The translations under genes were made by a program, and so were the position numbers. Below are positions 8,663 through 17,817 of a DNA stretch of 64,000 nt, piece by piece. The notes below the pieces were generated by a model that was given only the letters and a program-made list of their open reading frames with translations, was not told the DNA's origin and searched no databases. The DNA lies in NCBI RefSeq assembly GCF_026625985.1, contig NZ_CP113116.1, positions 4,216,001 through 4,280,000 on the forward strand, given 5' to 3'. Position 1 is the first letter of the stretch. Every line of letters begins with the position of its first letter. This DNA comes from Mycobacterium sp. Aquia_213 (GTDB taxonomy: Bacteria > Actinomycetota > Actinomycetes > Mycobacteriales > Mycobacteriaceae).

Positions 8663-9538
8663 GTGACAGCAACGGGTTTTCACGAGGGCGAGGTGGCGAC
8701 CCAACGCCGAGCGGGTGTCGAAACGGTCGCAAAACGCCTGGAGAACATGCTCGGTGCACACGGTTTGTCCGCCGGCGCGGCGCAATTCTTGACGACGCAG
8801 CGGTTTGCCGCAATCACCGGACGTGACCGCGAGGGGATGCTGTGGATCTCCCCGTTGTCCGGGCAGCCGGGGTTTTTGCGCGGCGCCGACGACCAACTGC
8901 AGATTTCGGCCGTTCCGCGCGAGGGTGATCCGCTGCACCGGTTGCCGGTCGGCCAACAGGTCGGGTTGATCGCCATCGATTTCGCCGCCCGGCGCAGAAT
9001 GCGCATCAACGGCAGCCTCACCGAGAGCGACGACGCCGGCATGATGGTGCATGTCGACCAGGCCTACGGGAACTGCCCGCAGTACATCCACCGCCGCGAC
9101 GTCAACGTCGCCGCGGTCACTACCACTTCGGAAATGCCAAGGCATGCAACGTCTTTGAGCGCCGTCCAGCAGGCGATGATCGAAGCATCGGACACCTTCT
9201 TCCTGGGCACAACGCATCCCACCCGCGGCAGCGATGCGTCGCATCGCGGCGGTCCCGCGGGATTCGTGCGGGTCGACTCCCCCGGACGGCTGTGGTGGCC
9301 GGATTACCCGGGCAACAACATGTTCAACAGCTTCGGCAACCTGGCGGTCGACGACGAGGCCGCCCTGTTGTTCGTCGAGTTCGCGAGCGGCGCCAGCCTG
9401 CAGCTGTCCGGTACCGCCCAGGTGGAGTGGACCCGCCCCGGCGCGGCCGGTGACGACGGTGGCGTGGGACGTCGTGTCGTGTTTACGGTTGGCTCAATTG
9501 TCGGGCTGGGAGATCTGCGTCGCTCAATGGTCGGTTAG
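8663..9538 (+). CDS. pyridoxamine 5'-phosphate oxidase-like flavin-binding protein
   Basis: A 291-residue protein with two split-barrel FMN-binding-like halves. RFAAITGRDREGMLWISPL near residue 48 and the second DTFFLGTTHP near residue 177 followed by GGPAGFVRVD are the repeated core of this family, whose members bind FMN or F420 and reduce small substrates or act as flavin stores. The start is a GTG. The C-terminus after RRVVFTVGSIV is short and unlike relatives, and the next reading frame stays open into a tryptophan-containing stretch, so a late frameshift is possible. It ends 67 bases from the convergent GH76-like gene. Confidence 0.7.
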   Translation: MTATGFHEGEVATQRRAGVETVAKRLENMLGAHGLSAGAAQFLTTQRFAAITGRDREGMLWISPLSGQPGFLRGADDQLQISAVPREGDPLHRLPVGQQVGLIAIDFAARRRMRINGSLTESDDAGMMVHVDQAYGNCPQYIHRRDVNVAAVTTTSEMPRHATSLSAVQQAMIEASDTFFLGTTHPTRGSDASHRGGPAGFVRVDSPGRLWWPDYPGNNMFNSFGNLAVDDEAALLFVEFASGASLQLSGTAQVEWTRPGAAGDDGGVGRRVVFTVGSIVGLGDLRRSMVG

Positions 9539-9596
9539 CAGGCTCGACTTCCCTGTTGCGCCTTACGATCCGACGGTGGAGCAAAACGAGAAAACC

Positions 9597-9619
9597 CCGT
9601 CGGGCTCAGTGCCCGGCGG
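9597..9619 (-). terminator. intrinsic terminator of the carbohydrate operon
   Basis: Nine-pair stem CCGTCGGGC / GCCCGGCGG (one G-U) with loop TCAGT. On the minus strand it is followed by GGTTTTCTCGTTTT, a T-rich tail. It includes the stop codon of the GH76-like gene and lies between convergent genes, so it may also stop the plus-strand transcript. Confidence 0.6.
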
Positions 9620-10814
9620 AGGTGAGCTGGTGATCCGCCTCGAGCAGCATCCACGCGCTCAGCTGTATCGAGAGATCGCGGCTCGGGTTCGGCGACGACG
9701 AGCGCGACGAGTCCGCCAGCTGGGTAAAGGTTTCCAGACCTGCCGGCGCGGTGACCGGGCGGTTCCAATGCGCACCGAACAGCGGCAGCCCGTCCACCTC
9801 GGCGCGGTTGCCCCAGGCCGCCCGCGCGGAGGCGTGCACGAGCTGGGCGGCGGTGGTGTCGCCCAGGGCCAGCGCGGTCTGGGCGAGATACCTGGCGAGG
9901 ATGCCCATGAACAGCCCGGAGTCGTTCCCGTTGCACCCGGCGATCACGCCCCCGTGGGCGAGCCTGTCGGCGGTAGCGGCGACGAGCACCGCGGCGCGGT
10001 CACGATGGCTCGAATCGTTTGTGCGCAGGGCTAATTCGGTCTCCAGCCCGATGGCCACGCCCTGACAGTAGGTCAGCAGGGAGCGGTCCATCAGCCCGCT
10101 GGGTTCGTGCACGCCGTCGAAGATGAGGCCGCTTTCGGTGTCGCGCAGCCGGGTGTGCAGGAAATCGGCGAGTCGTTCGGCGCGGGACAGCTTGCCCAGG
10201 CGCGCCATCGCGATGCCGGTCGGACCGATCCCGGAGGTGCTGTAGTAATCGTGGCCGATCTTCCAGGGCACCGCGCCGACGGCCGGGTTCCAGCCGTTGA
10301 GCAGGGCGTTCCGCAGCTTCGGAACGGCATCGTCGAACCGGACGCCGAGCAGCCTGTCGGCGCGTTCGAGCGCCAGCACCAGCCACGACATGTCGTCGCA
10401 GTACCCGTTGGTCCAGCCGGTCAGATTGCGGGTGTGAATGCCGCGCGCGATGGCGCTGATCCGGTCGATGCGGTCGGGGGTGCGTGCGCGGTACGCGGCA
10501 TCCACCGCGCAGTCCAGCAGGTGGGCCTGCCACCAGTAACACCAGCGCGCCAACAACAATTGGTCGAACAGGGACGACGGCCAGTGCAGCGTGCCCAGTT
10601 GCACCCCCGGCTGCCACCAGAGCGTGTGCACGTGTCGCTCCATGACCGCCCGCTCCGCCAAATCCGCCCGCTCCCCGGGCCCCACCGGGTCAGGGGCCGA
10701 CTTCGCCGTAATCGCCGCCGCCTGCGTCGGCTGGTTCACGGCGGTGAGTGTGATCGCGCCCGCGATCGCGAAAAGCAAACCGCGCCGGCTGATCCCCTTG
10801 TTCGGGCGATCCAT
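9606..10814 (-). CDS. Tat-exported GH76-like alpha-1,6-mannanase family protein
   Basis: A 402-residue secreted protein. The N-terminus carries the twin arginine motif ISRRGLLFAIAGAITLTAV, a Tat-type signal with likely cleavage after PTQA. The mature part is an alpha-helical toroid; NGYCDDMSWLVLAL around residue 140 is the paired-aspartate signature of glycoside hydrolase family 76 (endo-alpha-1,6-mannanases). The start at 10814 has GGGGAG upstream and puts the signal peptide at the front. It is the last gene of the minus-strand carbohydrate operon and would act outside the membrane, possibly on mannan- or lipomannan-type chains. Confidence 0.75.
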   Translation of the reverse strand: MDRPNKGISRRGLLFAIAGAITLTAVNQPTQAAAITAKSAPDPVGPGERADLAERAVMERHVHTLWWQPGVQLGTLHWPSSLFDQLLLARWCYWWQAHLLDCAVDAAYRARTPDRIDRISAIARGIHTRNLTGWTNGYCDDMSWLVLALERADRLLGVRFDDAVPKLRNALLNGWNPAVGAVPWKIGHDYYSTSGIGPTGIAMARLGKLSRAERLADFLHTRLRDTESGLIFDGVHEPSGLMDRSLLTYCQGVAIGLETELALRTNDSSHRDRAAVLVAATADRLAHGGVIAGCNGNDSGLFMGILARYLAQTALALGDTTAAQLVHASARAAWGNRAEVDGLPLFGAHWNRPVTAPAGLETFTQLADSSRSSSPNPSRDLSIQLSAWMLLEADHQLTSAGH

Positions 10815-10989
10815 CCGCTCGAGCTCCCCTTTGCTGGACAACGATCGCGGCCGGAAACCGTGCAACTGATTTTATTCCGACATCAACGAAATCCTGAAGA
10901 GTCAGAAACGGGCGCGTCCTCGACATCTGAGACACGCGAGCACGCGTGACGGTAACCCTGCGGGTTCGCAGCAGGCGACAGTCCCGCGA

Positions 10990-11409
10990 CTACGGTGCAG
11001 GCGGGATGCGATGCCCCTGCGCCAAGGAGCCCGGGTGGCGGATCGTGTTGCGCCCGAACTTGCGATTGTGCATGGGTTCGCGTGCCGACTTCTGGTGTTC
11101 GAGCTGCCGGATCAACTCGTGCTTGGCTTGGTGAATAGCGCGCGTGATGTCGGGGTTGTCGGCGACGGCCACCAGCGGCGGCAGACCGGGCAAGGTGGTT
11201 CGCAGCGTGACGCGCTGCTCCTTGCGGCCGCGGTTCTGCAACGAGACTTCCAGGCTGACGTTAAGCGGGTCCCACCGGCCCAGATGCGGCTCGAGCGTCG
11301 CCAACGCCTCCAGCACGTGTGGGCGTTCCTTGGACACGAATCCCGCGCCCATGTGCAGGACGTACTCGCCGAGCGGATTGTGCGCTCTGTTGGCGGACCT
11401 TTTCATCAT
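10990..11409 (-). CDS. HPF/RaiA-like ribosome-associated protein
   Basis: A 139-residue protein with the alpha/beta pattern of hibernation factors (S30EA/sigma-54 modulation family): VLEALATLEPHLGRWDPLNVSLEVSLQNRG, then THLR-like strands, then a helix with ITRAIHQAKHELIRQLEHQK. The short basic C-terminus lacks the dimerisation domain of long HPF. Members bind the 30S subunit and silence ribosomes in stress. It lies 13 bases after the GH130 gene and is followed by the GH76-like gene, an unusual place for such a factor. The assignment is by pattern only. Confidence 0.6.
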   Translation of the reverse strand: MMKRSANRAHNPLGEYVLHMGAGFVSKERPHVLEALATLEPHLGRWDPLNVSLEVSLQNRGRKEQRVTLRTTLPGLPPLVAVADNPDITRAIHQAKHELIRQLEHQKSAREPMHNRKFGRNTIRHPGSLAQGHRIPPAP

Positions 11410-11422
11410 GCTGATGGTGACC

Positions 11423-12919
11423 TCATCTCGGGCGATCTGGCTGCTGAATCATCGTGTCCAGCAGCTGCGGAAGTTGCGCGGTGGCGATGCCGATGGAGCG
11501 GTCGGCGATTCCGTAAGGGATCACCAGAGTGTCGGCGTGAACGAGCGCGCCGCAGGAGTAGACGACGTTCGGCACGTAGCCGTTCTGTTCGTCGTGGGCG
11601 GGGCTGAGCAGCGGGTGCCGCAACCGGCCGAGCACCCGGGCCGGGTCGTCGAGGTCAAGCAGAATCGCGCCGATGCAATACGTGCGCATGGGTCCGACGC
11701 CGTGGGTGAGCACCAGCCACCCCACGTCGGTTTCGATTGGCGGGCCACAATTTCCGAGTTGCAGCGCTTCCCATGGCTCGGCCGGCTGCTGGCACGGCGA
11801 TGCGTTCGTCCAGACCGCCAGATCGTCGGCGAAGGCGACGGTGTTGGTCTCGCGGTCGGATCGCGACATGGCGGCATAACGGCCGTTTATTCGCCGGGGG
11901 AACAAGGCTAAACCCTTGTTGGCTGCGGCCTTCCCCACAAGCGGCCCGGAGGTAAAGCACCGGAAGTCCTTGGTCTCGAGCAGTTGTTGGCTGATATGGG
12001 AGCCGCTGTAGGCCGTATAGGTGGCGTAGTAGGTGACTGAGCCGTCGTCATCGACGAAGCGAACGAAACGAGCATCCTCCATGCCGGCCTGTTCGGCCTC
12101 CATCGACGGCCACAGCACTCGCTCGGAAACCGGTACGTCGCTGGGGAATTCGACGGCGTAGGACCGCCTGGCGATCGTGCGGATCAGGGCGGCCGTGAGC
12201 TCCCCGTGTCCGCGGGTGCTCAGGTGGGCCCGGAGACTGTCAAGCCGCTCGTCGAGGTCGGACAGCGTGAAGCGCTCGCCCAGCGCATTGAAGACGTAGT
12301 CCGCGGCCTCGCCGGCATTGCCGATGCGGCCCAGTTCGCCGCGGAACACCGCGGCGTCGAGCAGCGCGCCCGACACGCTTCCGGTGGTGGCGAAGGGGGC
12401 CGGCTCGTCTATCGTGGCCCGGCCCGCGGCGTCGACGACACCGGTGCGAAACCCGATTGACGAGCGGTGTCCTTCCCCGATCCCGCGCACGCTCATCACG
12501 AATCGCAGGCTTCCTGCTGCCGTGCCGGTCTGGTCAGGGTGGGCCACAATGCTGGGGTTGCACAGCGCCGCCCCCTCGATGGCGTACTCGCTGGTAAAAG
12601 TGGCGCCCAGCAACAGCATTCGCGCATCGGAGAGGTGTACGCCGGGATCCAGGCGGTCGGCGAGCTCGTTGGCGTGCCGACGGAACGTGCCCACGAGGTC
12701 ACGGTGGCGTCCGTCGAAGCGGATGACCACATCGTCCAGGGACGACCGAACCTCGTCCTCGGTCAGGGCGAGGATGCGCTTGAGCACCACTCCCGCTCGT
12801 GACTCCTGCAGCTCGAAGCCCTCCTGGCCGGGCACGAAGAGCCGGGTGATCACCCGCGCCGGATTGGCCGCGACCCGGTAAGGTTCGCGGATGACGAGGC
12901 CGGTCCGCATCAAAGTCAT
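11423..12919 (-). CDS. glycoside hydrolase family 130-like protein
   Basis: A 498-residue five-bladed-propeller protein. The motifs VTYYATYTAYSG near residue 280, GNCGPPIETDVGWLVLTHGVG near residue 400 (split here for clarity: GNCGPPIET and GWLVLTHGVG) and VYSCGA near the C-terminus are those of GH130. These enzymes phosphorolyse or hydrolyse beta-mannosides. The ATG at 12919 overlaps the upstream stop as ATGA; a longer reading frame upstream is a shadow of the toroid gene. It belongs with a GT4 and a toroid protein, a trio that suggests synthesis and trimming of a mannose-containing glycan. Confidence 0.8.
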   Translation of the reverse strand: MTLMRTGLVIREPYRVAANPARVITRLFVPGQEGFELQESRAGVVLKRILALTEDEVRSSLDDVVIRFDGRHRDLVGTFRRHANELADRLDPGVHLSDARMLLLGATFTSEYAIEGAALCNPSIVAHPDQTGTAAGSLRFVMSVRGIGEGHRSSIGFRTGVVDAAGRATIDEPAPFATTGSVSGALLDAAVFRGELGRIGNAGEAADYVFNALGERFTLSDLDERLDSLRAHLSTRGHGELTAALIRTIARRSYAVEFPSDVPVSERVLWPSMEAEQAGMEDARFVRFVDDDGSVTYYATYTAYSGSHISQQLLETKDFRCFTSGPLVGKAAANKGLALFPRRINGRYAAMSRSDRETNTVAFADDLAVWTNASPCQQPAEPWEALQLGNCGPPIETDVGWLVLTHGVGPMRTYCIGAILLDLDDPARVLGRLRHPLLSPAHDEQNGYVPNVVYSCGALVHADTLVIPYGIADRSIGIATAQLPQLLDTMIQQPDRPR

Positions 12920-13938
12920 TGTGGGACCAGCGAAAAGCGCTGTGCGTGCTGCAGGGTGGAGATCACCGCAAGGGTCGATTCGGCGCCCTGGTTGAGGTTG
13001 ACGCACTCGGCGAGCAATCCGTCGAAACCACCACCGGTCTCCGTGTCCCACATGAGCAACCCGGAGTCGTTGGCGCCCTGGAACCAGGCGACGGCCGACC
13101 GGATCGCGTCCGGCCAAAGCGCCCGCGGTTCGGCGGCTGCGGCGCGTGCGCAGGCGTCGGCGAGGGTGGCCACCTCGATCGGCTGCTGGTCGAAGGCGGG
13201 CCGGCTGTCCTGCGGTCCCCGGCCGCCCACGGGGGTGGGCGAAAGGTGGCCGTCAATCGTTTCGTTGTCGAGCAGCCACTCCAGCAGATCCAGGCCACGC
13301 CGTTTCAGGTCCACGTCGTCCAGCGCGACGCCGGCAGCGATCATCGCCTCGGGGAGAATCGCATTCGCGTAAGTGAGCCTTGGCTCGGGCCATGGCCAGT
13401 CGGACTTGGTCTCGGGTCTCACGGCACTGGCGGCGTAGTCGGTGAGGAGTCGAAGGGCCGCGGAATTACCGGGCTCGAAGCCGAGCAGTTCGGCGGCGCC
13501 GACGGCGGCGAACGCCCTCGCGCGCGGCCACGGTGACCTGGCCTTGGCAGCGCGCTCGAACTGAATCACGGCCAGTCGGCGCACCAGGCTGACGCTGCTG
13601 TGGGCGGCGGCGGTGCCGAGCCCCCAGATGCAGCGGCCCCAGTGGTCGTCTGTGGTGGGCTGGTCGGTCCAATGTCCGGCCTGGTCCAGCCGGTTGCGGC
13701 AGGAGCCGTCGTAGTACTGCGCGTCGTTCAAGAACTGCAGGGCCTTGCGGGTGAGGCCCTGCACGGCACCCGATGCGTCGGGCTCGCGGGTGCTGACCAC
13801 GAGCACCCTGGCCATGTCGTCGGTGCAGTACCCGTGCTCACGGCGGGGCTCGGTCATGCAGGCGTGTTCGAAGGTGGCGCGATGGTCGGTCATTCGCAGC
13901 AGGTGTGCGAACTCCGGGGTGGGCGCGGTGCCGGTCAC
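12916..13938 (-). CDS. alpha/alpha-toroid glycan-associated protein
   Basis: A 340-residue soluble protein built of helix pairs (ARAFAAVGAAELLG, RGLDLLEWLLDN, LADACARAAA) with motifs HGYCTDDMARVL near residue 35 and DDHWGRCIWGLG near residue 98. This is the helical-toroid protein often found fused or adjacent to GT4 enzymes in GH130 clusters, and sometimes annotated as a glycosyltransferase. The paired aspartates in CTDDMAR and the DDHWGR site could be catalytic as in other toroid glycosidases. It overlaps the GT4 upstream and GH130 downstream by 4 bases each. Confidence 0.7.
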   Translation of the reverse strand: MTGTAPTPEFAHLLRMTDHRATFEHACMTEPRREHGYCTDDMARVLVVSTREPDASGAVQGLTRKALQFLNDAQYYDGSCRNRLDQAGHWTDQPTTDDHWGRCIWGLGTAAAHSSVSLVRRLAVIQFERAAKARSPWPRARAFAAVGAAELLGFEPGNSAALRLLTDYAASAVRPETKSDWPWPEPRLTYANAILPEAMIAAGVALDDVDLKRRGLDLLEWLLDNETIDGHLSPTPVGGRGPQDSRPAFDQQPIEVATLADACARAAAAEPRALWPDAIRSAVAWFQGANDSGLLMWDTETGGGFDGLLAECVNLNQGAESTLAVISTLQHAQRFSLVPQ

Positions 13939-15068
13939 GTCAGCGCGGACTGAGTAGCAAGCAGCCGTTGCGCCACGCCGACGTAGGCGTTGGCGACGAC
14001 GGGCCAGGCGATGGTCGGGGCCAGCCCACGGGCTTCGGCGGCCATGGACTCCGCGACGTGCGGATCGGTCAGCAGCCGGCGCAGCGCTGCGAGCAGTGCG
14101 TCGGGTTCGTCGTGGGCGACGACGGTGCCCGCGCCGCTGCCGAGGAGCTCGACCGCGTGCGGGAAAGCCGTTGCCACGATCGGGCGGCCACTGGCGACGG
14201 AGTCCACCAGCACACCCGAGGTCACCTGGTCCTTCGAGTCGTAGGGCAGGACGACGACGGTGGCCGTCTGGATGAGCGCGGTGAGCTCGTCGGGGGTGCG
14301 GTACACGGGGTCGAAGAACACCGAATCGGCGACGCCGAGGCGTTTCGCCTGCGCGACAAGCGCTTCGCGATACCTTTCCCCCTGCGCGGCGAGGACCTTG
14401 GGGTGAGTCCGGCCGGCGATGACGTACCGCGGCGAGTTGGGCAGGTTCTGCAGCGATGCCATGGCGTCGATGACCCGCTCGATGCCCTTGCCCGGTCCCA
14501 ACAGACCCCAGGTCAACATGGTCGGCCGGTCGGGATGCGGCACGCCGTTGGTCGTGGGGAGTGCCGCGCCGTGCGGAATGACGGTGACCTTGTGGCCGTC
14601 GACGGCGAAGACTGCGTGCAGGCGTTGGCGGGCCACCTCCGACATCACGATCACTTGATCGGCCACTGCCATCACCGATTCGAGCACCGAAAGTTGGTGC
14701 GGTGTCGGATGTTTGAGCACCGTGTGAACGACGACGATCGACGGGACGCGCAATCCGGCCATAATCTGGACGACTTCGTCTCCGTCGAGACCGCCATAGA
14801 TGCCGTACTCGTGCTGGATGACGGCGACGTCGCTCTGGTTGAGGAGCTCGGAGGTTGCCGCTGCGGAGGAAGCCGAGCCGTTGACGAGCTCGCCGGCAAC
14901 GTTGGGCTCCTGGCAGACGTCACCGTCGGCGATGCGCACGACATTGACGTCGGCGCCTCTGGCCGTTAGTCCGTTCACCAGGGCCGCGCTAAAGGTCGCC
15001 AGGCCGCATGGTGTCGGCGAGTAGGTGCCGAGGATGCCAAAGCTCGGCACGTACGAAAAATGTTGCAT
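13935..15068 (-). CDS. glycosyltransferase family 4 protein
   Basis: A 377-residue retaining GT-B enzyme. The N-terminal acceptor domain starts with GILGTYSPTPCGLATFSAAL; the C-terminal donor domain has VTWG-like LTWGLLGPGKGIERVIDA near residue 205 and the EX7E-type region SGVLVDSVASGRPIVATAFPHAVELL near residue 300. It transfers a sugar from a nucleotide donor in the cytoplasm. It is the first gene of the operon. The start at 15068 (MQHFSYVPSFGI) fits family N-termini although no ribosome site is evident; a GATAAT-like -10 lies some 45 bases upstream. Confidence 0.85.
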   Translation of the reverse strand: MQHFSYVPSFGILGTYSPTPCGLATFSAALVNGLTARGADVNVVRIADGDVCQEPNVAGELVNGSASSAAATSELLNQSDVAVIQHEYGIYGGLDGDEVVQIMAGLRVPSIVVVHTVLKHPTPHQLSVLESVMAVADQVIVMSEVARQRLHAVFAVDGHKVTVIPHGAALPTTNGVPHPDRPTMLTWGLLGPGKGIERVIDAMASLQNLPNSPRYVIAGRTHPKVLAAQGERYREALVAQAKRLGVADSVFFDPVYRTPDELTALIQTATVVVLPYDSKDQVTSGVLVDSVASGRPIVATAFPHAVELLGSGAGTVVAHDEPDALLAALRRLLTDPHVAESMAAEARGLAPTIAWPVVANAYVGVAQRLLATQSALT

Positions 15069-15382
15069 CCCAAAGGGAGCAATCAATGGCTGAAACAAAG
15101 ATCGAACATTCAAAATTATCCCGACTGAGCGGTTAAAACGATGTGTCCGGCGTGAGCGGATGCTCGGGCAGATCAGCGTCAGAAGCTGAGCCATTCCGGA
15201 TCGGCTGGGAGTACCAGCACTCTCGACGGTACACCCTCACCGGCGGAAAGGCGTGGTCGCGCCTTGTTGCCGGCATTCGTCAGGCTGTGCGCGGCACTCC
15301 TGGTCGAGTACAGCGTCGTCAGGAGATCCACAATCGGCGACATCGCGACCGCGTCACCCGTGCAGCAGTTGCGCGAACGGCA

Positions 15383-16252
15383 TCAGCAGCGGTAGACGCG
15401 CTCGGCGTTGGCGGCGAAGAGTTTGTCGCGGGCGTCGTCACCCAGGCTGGAGGTGATGGCGGAGTAGGAGGTGTAGAGCTCGTCGAAGGTGCCGTGCATC
15501 CCGTCGACGGGAAAGTTGCTTGCGAAAAAACAGCGATCGACGCCGAATGCGTCGATGACGTGCTCGAGCCACGGACGCTGAACATCGACCGACATCGATC
15601 CCAGGGGCATGGCCAGGCCGGAGAGCTTGCACAGCACGTTGTCGCCGAGACCGGCGAGGGCATCGATGCCCTCTGCCCACAGCGCACGCTCTTCGTCGGA
15701 GCCGTTCCGCGGCCAGCCCGCATGTTCGACGACCACCACGAGGTCGCCGTGCTGCTCTAGCCCCTTGGCTGTTGCCACCAATTGATCGGGATGGGTCATC
15801 ACCTCGTAGAGGAGCCCGCGCTCCTGAAGGGCGCAAAGCACATCCCCCGGGGGAAGGGAGGCTTCGGACACTCCCATCGGGCGGACGCCCCGAAGGCGAG
15901 GCGCTGCAAGCTGTTCGTCCACCGCGGCCACCGCTTGAGCGACAGTCTCCGCGGGCGGCAGGCCGCCGATGATCGCGTCTGGATGGCCGGCGGTGTCAGC
16001 GCGCCGGTCAAGCTCGAGGGTCTCGTCGATTGAGTGCCTGCCGGTGGCGGCGGCGACGTTGACCAGCTTCTCGACGTTCCAGCCGGCGGACTCGGCCAAG
16101 TAGGTAGGGACGTCGAAGCGGCGTGACATGCCCGAAACGTCGCCCAGGTTCAGCTGGTCTTGGCCTGCCGAGAGGTAGGGATACCAGTCGGTGCGTGCCG
16201 GATCCCATAGGTGCACGTGGGCATCCACGATGCGGGCGGGTCTGGAGGTCAT
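15383..16252 (-). CDS. amidohydrolase-2 family (fuconolactonase-like) hydrolase
   Basis: A 289-residue TIM-barrel hydrolase. The intact HxH appears in VDAHVHLWDP at residues 8-17; RGVRPMG near 122, VVEHAGWPR near 170 and FFASNFPVDG near 240 complete the site, with Asn in place of the usual Asp in the last motif. Relatives hydrolyse lactones such as L-fuconolactone or 4-sulfomuconolactone. As the last gene after a Baeyer-Villiger monooxygenase and an SDR, a lactone-hydrolase role is attractive: the monooxygenase would make the lactone this enzyme opens. Start ATG 16252 overlaps the SDR stop by ATGA. Confidence 0.85.
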   Translation of the reverse strand: MTSRPARIVDAHVHLWDPARTDWYPYLSAGQDQLNLGDVSGMSRRFDVPTYLAESAGWNVEKLVNVAAATGRHSIDETLELDRRADTAGHPDAIIGGLPPAETVAQAVAAVDEQLAAPRLRGVRPMGVSEASLPPGDVLCALQERGLLYEVMTHPDQLVATAKGLEQHGDLVVVVEHAGWPRNGSDEERALWAEGIDALAGLGDNVLCKLSGLAMPLGSMSVDVQRPWLEHVIDAFGVDRCFFASNFPVDGMHGTFDELYTSYSAITSSLGDDARDKLFAANAERVYRC

Positions 16253-17817
16253 CGCGGCTGAACCACCTCTTGCAGCGTTGCGTCGAACCATTGGGGCAAC
16301 GCGGGGCCGCCGAAGCTGATGCTGCCGATGGGCCGCGGGTGGCTGCGCAGCCCGAATCGCCCTGCGCTCGTCATCAATTCGGCTCCGGCGAGACCGACAG
16401 CCTCCGGGCTGCACACCAGGTGCGCGACCAGCTCGGCGGGGACGTCGTCGGACTCCGCGCTGACGGCGAAGGGCAGGACCAGATCGGCGGTGGCCTTGCG
16501 TCCGGCTCGCGCGAGCTGCGCTGAGGCCTGGGCGCGGCTGCGGCCGCCTGCCGTGGTGGCCTCGGTGATGGTCACCAGGCGGATCGGGCGGTCCGCGGTC
16601 GCGGCGAGTTCGGCGACGGCACGCGTCCACCGGGCATCGGCGTGGATCTGCTGCACGATGTCGTCGTGTTCGGAGAGGATGCTCTCCCAGCCGCCACCTG
16701 TCGCCGCGTGCCCGCCCGCAAGGGCGACGACGACCGCATCGACGCCGGCCAGCGCCGCGGGCGAGTCGATCAGCTGACACAGCACGCCGCGCGCCTCAAG
16801 CGCACCCGACACCGCCTTGGCCACCTCAGGTCGGTCGGCGGCGACAGCACACGAGCGCACCGCGGCGATCGGGGGCTCGTCGGGGGGTCGCTCGTCGAAG
16901 ACCGATCCGAATCGGGCATTGCTGCCGCCCCCGCTGACCTGGCGGGCCTCGGCCGGGGCCAGCGCGAGGGTGATCGCGGCCTCGATGACGTGCGCCAGGG
17001 AGGGCACGCCGTCGCTGCGCACCACCTCAAGCAGTCGGGGCTCCTCGATCACCGCGACTTCGGACCCGCCCGCAAAGAGCACCTTTCCACGGCATGACGT
17101 GAAGGTGTCGGCGACCAGGTGGGCGCCGAGCGGACCGAGGTGCTCGGGCGCGGGCATCGAGCCCAGGGACAGTCCGCCGGTAGCCGCGCCGCTGGTCGGC
17201 AGTGTGCCGCCCAGCGCGGCGGCCACCATGCGAGTAGCGGCGATCGGCGAGATGGCGTTGATGACCACGCCCTCAGGGGCGTGCCGACCCAGCTGCCAGG
17301 TGAGTGAGGCGACGGCGCGCTTGGCGCAGCCGTAGGCCCCGCCGTCCGCCGATCGCCACCCCGATCCGGAGGTGACACCGAGGATGTGGCCGCGCCCCGC
17401 CGCTGCCATCAGTGGCAGTGCCGCGGCGAGCACGTTGCGGTAGCCGTCTAGGTGCACCGAAAGGACGCTGAGCCAGTCGTCGTCGCTGCCCTTGGCGAAG
17501 CCGGTGGGACGACTGATACCTGCGACGTTGACGACGGCGTCGAGGCCACCGAACTCCTCGGCGAGTTCGCCGAACAACGCGCGAATTCCCGGTCCATCGG
17601 TGACCGACACCGCCGACGCCCTTGCCGCCCCCCCTGCTGCAACGATGCGACCGGCGGTTGTCTGTTCGGGTTGGGGGAGTTGTTGGGAGCCGTCGACCGA
17701 GACCAGTGGATCGAGAGTGACGACGAAAGCACCTGTGCGGCCGATTGATTCGGCGATGGCGGCGCCGATGCCGCCGCCGCCGCCGGTGACGACGACCAGG
17801 CGTTGCCGATTGCTCAC
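16249..17817 (-). CDS. double-SDR fusion protein
   Basis: A 522-residue protein with a complete N-terminal SDR domain (TGGGGGIGAAIAE near residue 10, NVAGISRP near 105, YGCAKRAV with YxxxK near 175) followed by a second Rossmann-like half of about 200 residues (AVAADRPEVAKAVSGALEARG; VDAVVVALAGG; RIRLVTITEATTAGG-type strand; RSRAQASAQLARAGRKA) that keeps the fold but not a clear YxxxK. The start is GTG, sharing GTGA with the monooxygenase stop. It probably oxidises or reduces an alcohol/ketone in the same route; the second half may be a structural or regulatory relic. Confidence 0.75.
   Translation of the reverse strand: MSNRQRLVVVTGGGGGIGAAIAESIGRTGAFVVTLDPLVSVDGSQQLPQPEQTTAGRIVAAGGAARASAVSVTDGPGIRALFGELAEEFGGLDAVVNVAGISRPTGFAKGSDDDWLSVLSVHLDGYRNVLAAALPLMAAAGRGHILGVTSGSGWRSADGGAYGCAKRAVASLTWQLGRHAPEGVVINAISPIAATRMVAAALGGTLPTSGAATGGLSLGSMPAPEHLGPLGAHLVADTFTSCRGKVLFAGGSEVAVIEEPRLLEVVRSDGVPSLAHVIEAAITLALAPAEARQVSGGGSNARFGSVFDERPPDEPPIAAVRSCAVAADRPEVAKAVSGALEARGVLCQLIDSPAALAGVDAVVVALAGGHAATGGGWESILSEHDDIVQQIHADARWTRAVAELAATADRPIRLVTITEATTAGGRSRAQASAQLARAGRKATADLVLPFAVSAESDDVPAELVAHLVCSPEAVGLAGAELMTSAGRFGLRSHPRPIGSISFGGPALPQWFDATLQEVVQPR

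Noticed and set aside
10938..10960. Single GGTAAC-type unit near the GH76-like gene
   Set aside because: Only one unit, no partner at 12 bases, so not counted as an array.
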